Shown piece by piece: positions 1 to 7,982 of a DNA stretch of 31,355 nt. The notes beneath the pieces are model-generated. The model did no database searches, was not told the DNA's origin, and saw only the letters and a list, made by a program, of their open reading frames with translations. The first letter of the stretch is position 1; the number at the start of each line of letters is the position of its first letter. Both the position numbers and the translations under genes were made by a program. Origin of the DNA: Bordetella parapertussis (GTDB lineage Bacteria > Bacteroidota > Bacteroidia > Chitinophagales > Chitinophagaceae); NCBI GenBank assembly GCA_943331005.2, contig CALQJX020000034.1:1-31355 (forward strand), written 5' to 3'.

Positions 1-930
1 AAACGCAAGGCCGACTTTGTGGAGTGGTTTGACCAGTTCATGAAAGACAGGAACCTTAATTACAGCCATAACCGTTCAGCCCTGATACACCTGAAAAGAT
101 ACCTTGACGGCAGCTCCCTGCCATTTTATATCATAACACCCGAATGGATAAAGGATTTTACCCGATACCTGCTTAGCAAAGTAAGCAATAACACCGCAGG
201 TGATTATATCAGGAACATATCCACTGCCCTTGACGAGGCGGCAAGGCAGGAAATCATACCACAGAACCCCATCCGTAAAATTCCTCCCCATGAAAGACTG
301 AGGCACAAACAGATTTTCAGGAACTCTTTTACGCTGGACGAACTGCAATTGTTACTGGATACTCCCTGCAAAATGGAACCACAATACAGACAGGCTTTTA
401 TGTATTCCTGCTTTACTGGACTGAGGTGGAGCGATGTCAACCCTTTACGCTGGTCGGAAATCATCAGGAAGAATATCAACGACAAAGAAGAATGGTTCAT
501 GTACTTCGAACAGGAGAAAACAGAAGACATCGAGTATCTGCCCTTATCCCCCCAAGCAATATCCATATTACAGGATAGGGAAAGGCAGCAAGCGGAAAGC
601 GGTAAAAAGAGCATCTATGTATTTCCGCTGGCAAAAGAGCCAGACCCGATAAGAAGGCAATTGAGCAAGCGTGTAGATTACTACCTGAAAAAATGGGCAA
701 AGGCGGCAGGGATAGACCCAAAGAGAATGCACTTTCATAGTTCACGCCACACCTTCGCCACCAATGTTCTGGAGAACTGCCCTGACGGGGATTTGTTAAC
801 GGTGTCCAAATTACTCGGGCATAAGAGCATACAATCGACAATGGTCTATACCCATGTTAGGGACAACAAAAAGAGGGCAGCGGTAACGGCATTACCAATG
901 CTGAAAAAAGCAGAAAGCAATGCAGCATGA
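1..930 (+). CDS. Tyrosine recombinase / integrase, 5' end cut by the window
   Basis: Site-specific tyrosine recombinase that would integrate or excise a mobile element. The frame is open from base 1; the first possible start is a GTG at 19, but in-frame codons upstream continue a plausible N-terminal domain, so the true start is outside the window. Counting from the GTG, residues 1-95 fit a SAM-like core-binding domain and residues 100-295 the catalytic domain. Visible catalytic residues are R136 (TGLRWSD), K167, H240 and R243 (HFHSSRH), H268 (LLGHKS) and nucleophile Y277 (MVYTHV), so the active site is complete. Related Bacteroidetes integrases are usually near 400 aa, so roughly 100 residues (an arm-type DNA-binding domain) are probably missing on the left. 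A strong terminator follows at 964-986. Family assignment is firm; which att site it uses is not known. Confidence 0.95.
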   Translation, partial: KRKADFVEWFDQFMKDRNLNYSHNRSALIHLKRYLDGSSLPFYIITPEWIKDFTRYLLSKVSNNTAGDYIRNISTALDEAARQEIIPQNPIRKIPPHERLRHKQIFRNSFTLDELQLLLDTPCKMEPQYRQAFMYSCFTGLRWSDVNPLRWSEIIRKNINDKEEWFMYFEQEKTEDIEYLPLSPQAISILQDRERQQAESGKKSIYVFPLAKEPDPIRRQLSKRVDYYLKKWAKAAGIDPKRMHFHSSRHTFATNVLENCPDGDLLTVSKLLGHKSIQSTMVYTHVRDNKKRAAVTALPMLKKAESNAA

Positions 931-963
931 AAGGGCGTAACAAAATAAAGTATTCAGGCGGTG

Positions 964-986
964 GGCGAAAGTTCATCGCCTTTTTT
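964..986 (+). terminator. Intrinsic terminator after the integrase gene
   Basis: A GGCGA / TCGCC stem at 964-968 and 976-980 with a 7-nt loop is followed directly by six T. It lies 34 bases after the integrase stop codon and should end that transcript. Confidence 0.75.
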
Positions 987-996
987 AGTGCAAAAC

Positions 997-1014
997 AGAC
1001 GTTACAGACGTAAG
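997..1014. repeat. Two tandem 9-bp AGACGTNNN units
   Basis: The units AGACGTTAC and AGACGTAAG stand head to tail just after the integrase terminator. The 15-bp stretch AGACGTTACAGACGT (997-1011) recurs exactly at 18003-18017, beside the truncated peptidase gene. It could be an attachment-site or recombinase-binding sequence, or an operator of an element-encoded DNA-binding protein. The role is inferred only from repetition and position. Confidence 0.6.
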
Positions 1015-1088
1015 ATAGCCGTTAATCGGCAACGAAGGCAAAGCCGTGACACCATTAAAAAAATCGAAACAAGCCTTACTTTTGGGCT

Positions 1089-1970
1089 ATGGAAGAGCGG
1101 GACTACAGCATCAACATCAAGAAGATAACAAAGGCAGAATACATTATGTTCCCTGACGAATTTGAGGACTATAAAAAAATACTGCTTGTGCTGCTCAACA
1201 TGAAAAAGTTGTATCATTTTGAGGACAGCCTGATTGAGTTATATAAAACCAATGAAAAGGTTCAGCAGTTGATAGCTGAGGGAATGACAGGCATGGAGGC
1301 CATAAATGCCGCTGTACCCCATACTTTTGTAAGTGCGGGAAACCGTCTCAGAACGGAGAACGGGGAGGAAGTAGCAGCACCTGCATGGTATTACCTGCTG
1401 CATGACTATACCGTTACCCCCTCAGACCTATTGTTCGACCTGTTCCTGGCCTACCGCCTGCGAAATGCCGACCTGATGCAGTTGGACGCAATCCTTAACT
1501 ACCTGCTGGAAAATTACTATGACGGCAACATCACCATTTTCGGCAGGGTTTTAAAACTGACCATACGCAAGCATGGGGGAAACCTGCTGGTAGCTGAACA
1601 GACCGACACCATCAGCGAATGGATTGCAGCAAAGGAAAAAGAAGCGGCATCAGTTACTGAAGACACCGCAGGTAAAGGCAGGATAAAGCGCATCAGAGAT
1701 GATAAGATAACCATACTCAATCAGGAACAGATAGCCCTGCTCATTTACTGCCTGCAACAGACAGACATCATCCTGAAAGACAAATTGCTGAACCGTAAGG
1801 ACGCAGGGCTGGCGTTTTCCATCCTGACAGGTTACAGCCCTGACACCATCCGCCAAAATCTCAGTAAGGATGAAATAATGGCGGCAGCGACTGCCAAGAA
1901 TGCAGTAGCAGTGCGCAAAGCTCTCCAGACAGTTCTGGATTTCATCGACAATACCATCATGCCTGAATAA
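1089..1970 (+). CDS. Hypothetical protein of the mobility module (293 aa)
   Basis: I do not recognise a named family. The predicted protein is soluble, with no signal peptide or membrane segment, and largely helical. The N-terminal half is rich in acidic and aromatic residues (DEFEDYKKI, WYYLLHDY). A charged linker near residues 180-205 (AAKEKEAASV, GRIKRIRDD) precedes a C-terminal helical part (ILNQEQIALLIYCLQQ) that ends with DFIDNTIMPE. It lies between the integrase and an excisionase-like gene in the same orientation, which suggests a mobile-element accessory role such as replication, regulation or mobilisation. ATG at 1089 was chosen because it gives the longest frame; ATG at 1146 is an alternative. 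That it is coding is likely; the function is unknown. Confidence 0.75.
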   Translation: MEERDYSINIKKITKAEYIMFPDEFEDYKKILLVLLNMKKLYHFEDSLIELYKTNEKVQQLIAEGMTGMEAINAAVPHTFVSAGNRLRTENGEEVAAPAWYYLLHDYTVTPSDLLFDLFLAYRLRNADLMQLDAILNYLLENYYDGNITIFGRVLKLTIRKHGGNLLVAEQTDTISEWIAAKEKEAASVTEDTAGKGRIKRIRDDKITILNQEQIALLIYCLQQTDIILKDKLLNRKDAGLAFSILTGYSPDTIRQNLSKDEIMAAATAKNAVAVRKALQTVLDFIDNTIMPE

Positions 1971-2065
1971 GCCATTTTCCTCCCCTCCCTTCATGAAGGT
2001 TCACGAGCCAAACGGAGCCTCAACTGCGCACGTCTTTTGTTGTACGGTAACCAAAGCCTACAGCT

Positions 2066-2401
2066 ATGAGTGTGCAATTTTTGACGAACATTCCCGAGCA
2101 TGAATTTAAGGAGCTCCTTAAAGATGCCATCAGGGAAGTATTAAATGAGAAGGCAGGTTCTGCAAAAGAACCCACCTCCAACATCCTTGATGTGGAGCAG
2201 GCAGCGCAGTTCCTGAAACTGAAGATCACAACGCTGTACGAGAAGACCTCCCGTAAACTGATACCCCATTTTAAAAGGGGCAACAAACTCTACTTCCACC
2301 TGTCCGAGCTACAGCAATGGATAAGGAAGGGGAAGGTCAAGACCAATGACGAAATCGAGTGTGAAGCGGCAACATTCACACTCAGTAAAAAGACTGCATA
2401 A
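2066..2401 (+). CDS. Excisionase-like helix-turn-helix protein (111 aa)
   Basis: Small DNA-binding protein of the MerR/excisionase-like group (HTH_17 type). Residues about 38-92 hold the domain: ILDVEQAAQFLKLKITTLYE forms the helix-turn-helix, and KRGNKLYFHLSELQQWI forms the wing and third helix. The N-terminal 35 residues may be a helical dimerisation part (EFKELLKDAIREVLNE). In Bacteroidetes elements such genes commonly sit beside the integrase and act as recombination directionality factors or as regulators of element genes. It could bind the nearby GACGT-rich repeats at 997 and 2777, which is a guess. The start is the ATG at 2066, after a 95-bp gap containing a lone ACGTCT half-site at 2030. 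Confidence 0.85.
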   Translation: MSVQFLTNIPEHEFKELLKDAIREVLNEKAGSAKEPTSNILDVEQAAQFLKLKITTLYEKTSRKLIPHFKRGNKLYFHLSELQQWIRKGKVKTNDEIECEAATFTLSKKTA

Positions 2402-2450
2402 AACAGGCAGTATAGTTAACAATAGTGTTTCACAATTAAAAACCCGATTT

Positions 2451-2708
2451 ATGAGAAAAGCAGAATTTGCTGTTCCATCTGAAGTGATGGGAGAATTTGC
2501 CACCGAGCTGGCAGAACGTGACCTTGAAAACAGTGTTACAGGCACGAATGAGGATGACGAAATCCTGGTTGAAGTTCTTTATGAAAAGGACGACGCCGAC
2601 AGTGTGGATGAACTGGAAGAGTTCCTTGACAAACTTCGTGAACAGATTGAAGAAGACGAAGATGATGATGATGATGATGATGATGATGAGGAAGAAGACG
2701 AGGATTAA
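2451..2708 (+). CDS. Small highly acidic protein with poly-Asp tail (85 aa)
   Basis: The frame is open from 2346, but that part overlaps the previous gene; the ATG at 2451 (MRKAEFAVPSEVMGEF) is the likelier start, giving 85 aa. The first 60 residues look like a compact helical domain (EFATELAERDLENSV, VDELEEFLDKLREQIEE). The last 17 residues are only Asp and Glu, with nine Asp in a row encoded by nine consecutive GAT codons. The protein may mimic DNA charge or bind a basic partner; nothing in the sequence decides this. It follows the excisionase-like gene by 49 bp and is closed by a clear terminator, so the two may be co-transcribed. It is probably a real gene of the mobile-element module, with unknown function. 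Confidence 0.7.
   Translation: MRKAEFAVPSEVMGEFATELAERDLENSVTGTNEDDEILVEVLYEKDDADSVDELEEFLDKLREQIEEDEDDDDDDDDDEEEDED
2661..2687 (+). repeat. (GAT)9 trinucleotide microsatellite inside the acidic gene
   Basis: Nine uninterrupted GAT codons encode poly-Asp. Slippage in steps of three would change the Asp number without breaking the frame. Confidence 0.9.
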
Positions 2709-2730
2709 ATCCTGAAACAAAAGGACGAAT

Positions 2731-2761
2731 AAAAAGCGGTGGGATTGCCCACCGCTTTTTT
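2731..2761 (+). terminator. Intrinsic terminator after the acidic protein gene
   Basis: The stem AAAAAGCGGTGGG / CCCACCGCTTTTT has a 4-nt loop (ATTG) and ends in a T run. It starts 22 bases after the stop codon. The A run on the left arm means it could also work on the other strand. Confidence 0.85.
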
Positions 2762-2776
2762 ACCACCTCAGAAAGT

Positions 2777-2792
2777 GACGTCTCCAGACGTC
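2777..2792. repeat. Perfect 7-bp inverted repeat GACGTCT-CC-AGACGTC
   Basis: GACGTCT and AGACGTC flank two bases in the 118-bp gap between the terminator and the ATPase gene. The half-sites share the AGACGT core seen at 997-1014 and 17994-18020. It could be an operator for the ATPase gene, which starts 34 bp downstream, or a recombination site. Confidence 0.55.
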
Positions 2793-2826
2793 AAAAAACG
2801 CATAAAAGGGTTAAAAACTCAAAAAT

Positions 2827-4257
2827 ATGGAAGCGAGAAAATGTAATTATTGTGGTGGGTCAATTCCATCTGATAAGCGGGCAGATTCCAAATATTGCAG
2901 CAATTCATGTAAGGCTAACCATTGGGAAGCTAGCAAGGGAAAACAACCCAAAACTGCCAAGGCATTACCCGTGGCAGCAAAGCCCAATGTGGCAGGTCAG
3001 CCGTTGGAAGGTATTCGGGGAGTGATAGATAACCAGCCCAAAATAGCCGTCACAGCCGTCAGGGAGACGTCAATTACACCTGTAAATGAGCAACTTACAC
3101 CTACAGTTGTCATGGAAGAAACAGCGGCCTATAAAATCGCATCCGCTCTTTTGCAAAAGGCAGAAGAGGAGTATGAGAAAGTTGTGAATACCAGAGTTGC
3201 GTGCGAGAAAAATATAAACGACTGGAAGAACAGCAGGGAAGAAGCGATTAAAAAAAGACAACAAATTTGCATGGCCATGAATACAGATGGAAGGGCTATG
3301 GTAGAAAAAACAGGTTATCAAAGTCCTGAAATCAAGGAAACTTTTAAAGACCAGAAAGAAGCGGAGCATTATATAAATAAGAATTACGACCTCATGCGGC
3401 AGTTAGATATGCACCTTTCAATAGCTCAAAACAAACGCGAGGAGGCGTTGCAGAAATTAAAATCCACCCCTCAGCATGTGCTGGTAAAACAGGCACCTGT
3501 TATCCAGCCAACAGGGCTGGTCAGGGCTGAGCCTGAACCTGCCAAGACACCATTAATTTTACCTGAAGAAGCGGTAACCGAAAACATCGCTATCATTCCG
3601 TCCAGCAGTAAACTTATCAGCAGTCAGGAACTGAGGGGAATGAATTATAAATGCCTGAACTTTCAGGGCAGGTGGAAGGATTTTTTTGGTTTGCCAGCAG
3701 TCGTATTCCATCTTGCGGTGCACGGAAAGCCGGGGGAAGGAAAATCCACTTTCTGTATTCAGTTCGCCGACTACCTTGCACAGAGTTTCGGGAATGTAGT
3801 TTATGTCAGCGGTGAGGAAGGGTTTTCCAAGACCATGAAGGATAAGTTGGTGAACAATAAAGTTAATAACCCCCACCTGTACTTTGCCGATATCAGTTCG
3901 TATGAGGAAATCAAACAGGAGATTGAGGACAACAAGTTTCACTTCATTTTCTTAGACAGCCTTGATACGCTGGACATAGATACCGCAAGGCTGCGTGACC
4001 TGCGGGCGCATTACCCTCAATCCACCTTTGTAACGATATCTCAGTCCACAAAGGATGGAAAAATGCGTGGTTCTCAGGAAATCATACATGATACCGATAT
4101 TGCAGTAAAAGTGGAAGACGGGATAGCGGTGACCACAAAAAACAGGTATCAGGCGAGGGGAACTGAGTTTGGTGTTTTCCCAACTAACGAAAAATCCTCG
4201 CTAAAATTGGAAAGACCATCAAGCAATAAATTGGGTGATCCTAAAAACATAATCTAG
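2827..4257 (+). CDS. Zinc-ribbon / coiled-coil / RecA-like ATPase of a mobile element (476 aa)
   Basis: Predicted P-loop ATPase of the RecA/RadA/RepA-helicase group. C6 and C9 (CNYC) with C24 and C28 (CSNSC) form a small N-terminal zinc ribbon. A linker (35-95) and a long charged helical, probably coiled-coil, stretch (about 100-215) follow. The ATPase core lies at about 270-476: Walker A GKPGEGKST at 300-308 and Walker B HFIFLDS with D377. GEEGF (329-333) and TISQSTKDGKMRGSQEI resemble the strand-sensor and loop regions of RadA/RepA-type proteins. It may be a replication helicase, or a loader or recombination ATPase, for the element; the coupling to a zinc ribbon suggests DNA binding. It stands alone after a terminator and an inverted repeat, so it probably has its own promoter. 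The fold is confident, the exact role inferred. Confidence 0.85.
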   Translation: MEARKCNYCGGSIPSDKRADSKYCSNSCKANHWEASKGKQPKTAKALPVAAKPNVAGQPLEGIRGVIDNQPKIAVTAVRETSITPVNEQLTPTVVMEETAAYKIASALLQKAEEEYEKVVNTRVACEKNINDWKNSREEAIKKRQQICMAMNTDGRAMVEKTGYQSPEIKETFKDQKEAEHYINKNYDLMRQLDMHLSIAQNKREEALQKLKSTPQHVLVKQAPVIQPTGLVRAEPEPAKTPLILPEEAVTENIAIIPSSSKLISSQELRGMNYKCLNFQGRWKDFFGLPAVVFHLAVHGKPGEGKSTFCIQFADYLAQSFGNVVYVSGEEGFSKTMKDKLVNNKVNNPHLYFADISSYEEIKQEIEDNKFHFIFLDSLDTLDIDTARLRDLRAHYPQSTFVTISQSTKDGKMRGSQEIIHDTDIAVKVEDGIAVTTKNRYQARGTEFGVFPTNEKSSLKLERPSSNKLGDPKNII

Positions 4258-4494
4258 CTCATATTTCGCTACCGGTATTTGCCCTTTCGAATCCAGTTCA
4301 TTCTACAAAAGGGATAGCAACGAAACAGAGCGTAGAGCGGTTTCTTCGCTTTTGTTTTTGGGGCTCGTGAATGAGACTGATTCCAGACCATATTGCTTGC
4401 CATTGTATTCAAAAGATAGTACAAAGCCGTTCTCCATCGGTATAATTATAGGAAATTATTCATTGCCATTCTTTTAGGTAGCTTCAGTTACCTC

Positions 4495-4908
4495 CTAAAA
4501 TATGATAACAAAAGTTCCGCCTAGAATCAGTGCCACGCCTAATGCAATCTTCCATGTAATTACTTCTTTAAGAATTACAGCCGATAAAAGCAATGTAAGT
4601 GCTAGACTGGCCTTATCTACCGGAGCAACTTGCGACACTTTGCCGGCCTGCATTGCTTTGAAATAAAATATCCACGACAAGCCCGTACTGAGTCCCGACA
4701 ACACCAGAAAAAGCCAGTTCTGTTTTGTCAGGTTATAAATATTGCCTATTCCTCCCTTAGTGAAGACGATTATCCATGCCAACAACAATATGATTACCGT
4801 TCTGATAGCAGTCGCAAGGTCTGAATCAATACCCTTCATACCCAGCTTTGCGAAAATTGCGGTAAACGCTGCAAACACCGCCGACAAAATGGAAAATAGT
4901 TGCCACAT
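4495..4908 (-). CDS. Small one-domain EamA/DMT-family membrane transporter (137 aa)
   Basis: Drug/metabolite-transporter family protein with one EamA domain and about five hydrophobic helices (starting LFSILSAVFAAFTAIFAKLG and ending ALGVALILGGTFVIIF). Typical DMT proteins have two EamA domains near 300 aa, but a short family near 140 aa exists and may act as a dimer, so this length is not by itself a truncation. The motif GLSWIFYFKAMQAGKVSQVAP is characteristic of the family, and VDKASLALTLLLSAVILKE follows it. It begins 29 bp after the RND pump stop codon in the same direction and is probably the last gene of that operon. The substrate cannot be told. Confidence 0.85.
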   Translation of the reverse strand: MWQLFSILSAVFAAFTAIFAKLGMKGIDSDLATAIRTVIILLLAWIIVFTKGGIGNIYNLTKQNWLFLVLSGLSTGLSWIFYFKAMQAGKVSQVAPVDKASLALTLLLSAVILKEVITWKIALGVALILGGTFVIIF

Positions 4909-4937
4909 AAGTTTGATTTTAAAATTGTAAAGCTGCT

Positions 4938-7900
4938 CTAACCGGTAACCTCAGGCAGTATAACATTTGTATTCCGGTATATCAACCTTAGAAAGCTCGG
5001 CAATACGATAAGCAGCAATGCCAAAGCTACCAGGAAGCCGCCTATAACAGCTATTGCGAGGGGTTTATGGAGTTGCGCGCCTGTGCCGATTCCCAAAGCA
5101 AGCGGAGCTAACGCAATAATAGCCCCTAAGGCCGTCATCAATTTAGGGCGTAACCGGGTGGAAATGGAGTATATAATGGCATCATCAACACTACTTGTAA
5201 GAAGTGTTTCCCGGAATTGCAGGTATGTGAAAATAGCATTCTCTCCTATAATACCCACTATCATGATAAGCCCGGTATAGCTGCCTACATTAAGGGGGGT
5301 GTTAGTGAGGAATAATGCCAGGTAACTTCCGGAAATGCCCAATAACGCAATCAACACAATAAGCACAGCTACCCTTATTTCTCGGAACAGGAACAGGATA
5401 ACAACAAATACCAAAAGAGTTGATGTGAGTAGTATCATAAGCAGTTCTTTAAAGGACTGTTGCTGGTCAGCATACGAGCCGCCATATTCAATATGGTAGC
5501 CCTGCGGCAAAACAACATTGGAGGCCACCTGTTTTTTGATGTCTTTCATAACACTGCCAAGGTCCCTGTTTTCAAGCCGGGAGGTGATTACACCGATGGA
5601 TTGCAGGTTTTCCCTTTGCATTTCTGCATCGCCAGTGTTTACAGTAACAGTTGCCAGTTCCATAATGGGCTTTAACCTGCCGTTTGGCAGGAATACCTGC
5701 AAATTACCAATATCAGCCGCTGATATTTTCCTGTTGCCAGGGTAAACAATGCGGATATTTGATACCTGCTCCTTCTCTAATATATTCCCGGCAATATTGC
5801 CTTCCATTGCTGCCTGCAACTGGTATTGAAATGAGGCAGGGGTAATGCCAAATTGTGCCAGCCGGGTATAATCCGGAGCAATGCTTACGGAAGGCCCTGC
5901 GATAACAACACCATTGAATACATCCGCAGTGCCTTTAACTTTAGAGATGACATTGGCAACGTTATCTGCCAGTTCTCTCAGCTTTAACTGGTCACTCCCG
6001 AACACTTTTATCTCCACAGGTTGCACAGAGGTCATAAGGTCACCCAGCATATCGCCGATTACCTGTCCGAAATCAACACGTAGTGCTGGTTGAGTAGTTT
6101 CTATTTTTCGTCTTAAAGAGGCCGTTACTTCATCTGTTGTCGTAGTCCTGTTTTTTTTCAGCTGTATGAGGTAATCGCCCCTGTTAGGTTCTGTAATGAA
6201 AAACCCCATTTGTGTGCCTGTCCTTCTTGAGTAGGCCTCTACATCTTTCTCTTTAACTATTATCTTTTCCACTTCTCTCAGCATCCGGTCTGTTTCTTCG
6301 AGTGAGGTTCCGGGAGGTGATGAATAGTCAAGCACTATGCTGCCTTCATCCATTTCTGGCAGGAACCCGGTCTGTAATTTTGGCAATATGAGTACAATGG
6401 AAGCGATAAGGATAGCAGAGATAATGATGCTTATATAAGGCTTGAAAATAAAAAATGATACCCAGCGTTGTGTTTTTACCTTGTGTTCCTTGGGTGGTTT
6501 GAGGGAAGGTTTACTCTTTGTAATAAGAAGGTAGATAACCGGCAGCCCGATCCAGGTAACAAAAAATGAACATACCAGCGTAATGATCATGGTATTGGTC
6601 AGTACTTTAAAATAAGCACCTGCCACACCTGTCATTAGGGTAAAAGGTATAAAAATGACTATAGTACTGATAGAAGAGCCTATCATAGCTGGCAACAGAT
6701 ATTTTATAGCTTTAGGTACTAATATGTTGCTAGGCTCTTGCGGGTGCTCTTCATGTGTGCGGTGTATCTGCTCCACCACAACAATAGCGTCATCGATAAT
6801 AAGCCCTATAGCGGCAGCAATCGCGCCGAGCGTCATTATATTAAGGGAGTAACCGATAAAATACAGCACTATCAGCGTAAGGCACAAAGTAACCGGTATG
6901 GTGAGTAGTATGGTGCTGCTTGCCTTTACGGAACGCAGGAATATTACAGCGACAATAATAGCGAGGGCAAGACCTATCCACAAACTGTCAGTCACGCTTT
7001 TTACGGAGTCGTTTACAAAATCTGCCTGTACATAGTAGGGGCTTATTGTTACGCCTTTGGGAAGTATCTGCCGAAGCGCTTCAATACGTTTTTCCATAAC
7101 TGCCGATACAGTAAGCAGGTTGGAATTGGGCTGTTTGATAACTGCGATCAATAAGGCATCTTTTCCATTGGCATTGATACGGGTATATTCCACAGCCTCG
7201 CTGATATTTATAACCGCAATATCTTTTAGCAGCACAACCCTTTTGCCGTCATTACGCACCACCATATTCTGCAAGTCTTCAAGCGTGTGTACTGTTGCAT
7301 CTGTAACGGAAAGGTACAGGTAACGGTAATCGGATAAATAGCCATTAGACTTGATAAAGTTAGTCTGTGATAAAGTGGCGTTAACAGCATCAGGGCTCAT
7401 GCCAAGGACAGTCATTTTTTCCTTATCCAGGGTTATCCAATATTCCTTCTGCTTACCGCCTATGATCCTTACTTCTGATATACCATCTACTTGTGAAAGG
7501 AAAGGTTTTATGGTGTATAAGGCCAGTTGCTTCAATTCTATAGGCGATAAGTTGTGGCTTTCCAGGTTATAACCCATAACGGGTAAAATAGAGGGGTTCA
7601 TCTTCTCCACCGTGATCTGTGTTTCGGGTGGTAACGTGTTCCTTATTTGACTTATTTTGGATTCTATGCGCTGCTGGCTCAGATCTATATTGGCGTTCCA
7701 ATCCATATAAGCAGATATCTCACAGCTCCCGCGGCTTGTTGTGCTTCTTACCGTATGCAGGTCAGGCACCTGCTTTATCACATTTTCAAGAGGTTTGGTA
7801 ACAGTAACCATCATCTTATTTACAGGTTGCAGACCTGCGTCTGCAATTATTTTTATTTTGGGGAAAGTTATTTCAGGAAATAACGCTGTTTGCAGTTTGC

Positions 7901-7982
7901 TGTAGGCAAAAAGCCCTCCCATAACAATGATAGCCAGTATCACTGCCAATGGATTCTTATAGGCAACAAAGAAATTTTTCAT
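4938..7982 (-). CDS. RND efflux pump inner-membrane permease (1014 aa)
   Basis: Proton-driven RND transporter of the AcrB superfamily, the inner-membrane part of a tripartite exporter. Length and layout are normal: TM1 near 11-30, first porter domain about 40-330, TM2-6 about 335-490, second porter domain about 540-830 and TM8-12 to the end. TM4 reads IGLIIDDAIVVVEQ with D397 and D398, matching the Asp pair of AcrB. It does not match the DFG-type motif of CzcA-like heavy-metal pumps. TM10 reads GIIGENAIF, placing E914 where AcrB has its relay lysine; the RLRPKLMTALG segment after it is conserved. The gene overlaps the adaptor gene by one base (TAATG), implying coupled translation. The substrate is unknown; the pairing with a CusRS-like system does not prove metal export. 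Confidence 0.95.
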   Translation of the reverse strand: MKNFFVAYKNPLAVILAIIVMGGLFAYSKLQTALFPEITFPKIKIIADAGLQPVNKMMVTVTKPLENVIKQVPDLHTVRSTTSRGSCEISAYMDWNANIDLSQQRIESKISQIRNTLPPETQITVEKMNPSILPVMGYNLESHNLSPIELKQLALYTIKPFLSQVDGISEVRIIGGKQKEYWITLDKEKMTVLGMSPDAVNATLSQTNFIKSNGYLSDYRYLYLSVTDATVHTLEDLQNMVVRNDGKRVVLLKDIAVINISEAVEYTRINANGKDALLIAVIKQPNSNLLTVSAVMEKRIEALRQILPKGVTISPYYVQADFVNDSVKSVTDSLWIGLALAIIVAVIFLRSVKASSTILLTIPVTLCLTLIVLYFIGYSLNIMTLGAIAAAIGLIIDDAIVVVEQIHRTHEEHPQEPSNILVPKAIKYLLPAMIGSSISTIVIFIPFTLMTGVAGAYFKVLTNTMIITLVCSFFVTWIGLPVIYLLITKSKPSLKPPKEHKVKTQRWVSFFIFKPYISIIISAILIASIVLILPKLQTGFLPEMDEGSIVLDYSSPPGTSLEETDRMLREVEKIIVKEKDVEAYSRRTGTQMGFFITEPNRGDYLIQLKKNRTTTTDEVTASLRRKIETTQPALRVDFGQVIGDMLGDLMTSVQPVEIKVFGSDQLKLRELADNVANVISKVKGTADVFNGVVIAGPSVSIAPDYTRLAQFGITPASFQYQLQAAMEGNIAGNILEKEQVSNIRIVYPGNRKISAADIGNLQVFLPNGRLKPIMELATVTVNTGDAEMQRENLQSIGVITSRLENRDLGSVMKDIKKQVASNVVLPQGYHIEYGGSYADQQQSFKELLMILLTSTLLVFVVILFLFREIRVAVLIVLIALLGISGSYLALFLTNTPLNVGSYTGLIMIVGIIGENAIFTYLQFRETLLTSSVDDAIIYSISTRLRPKLMTALGAIIALAPLALGIGTGAQLHKPLAIAVIGGFLVALALLLIVLPSFLRLIYRNTNVILPEVTG

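Noticed and set aside
19..930. GTG at 19 as the integrase start codon
   Set aside because: The frame is open to base 1 and upstream codons read as normal integrase sequence; the protein would be too short at the N-terminus.
1077..1084. TACTTTTG, a perfect Bacteroidetes -7 box
   Set aside because: It abuts the ATG at 1089 and has no TTTG at the right distance upstream.
3046..3071. CCGTC/GACGTC triplet resembling the AGACGT arrays
   Set aside because: It lies within the ATPase coding sequence, spacing is irregular (9 and 11 bp) and the core is not AGACGT in two of three units.
4336..4358. AGCG/CGCT hairpin followed by T-rich bases after the ATPase gene
   Set aside because: The stem has only four pairs; too weak to list as a terminator.
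4472..4500. Hairpin TTTTAGG...CCTAAAA at the end of the EamA gene
   Set aside because: The stem is interrupted and on neither strand is it followed by a T run, so it is not called a terminator.
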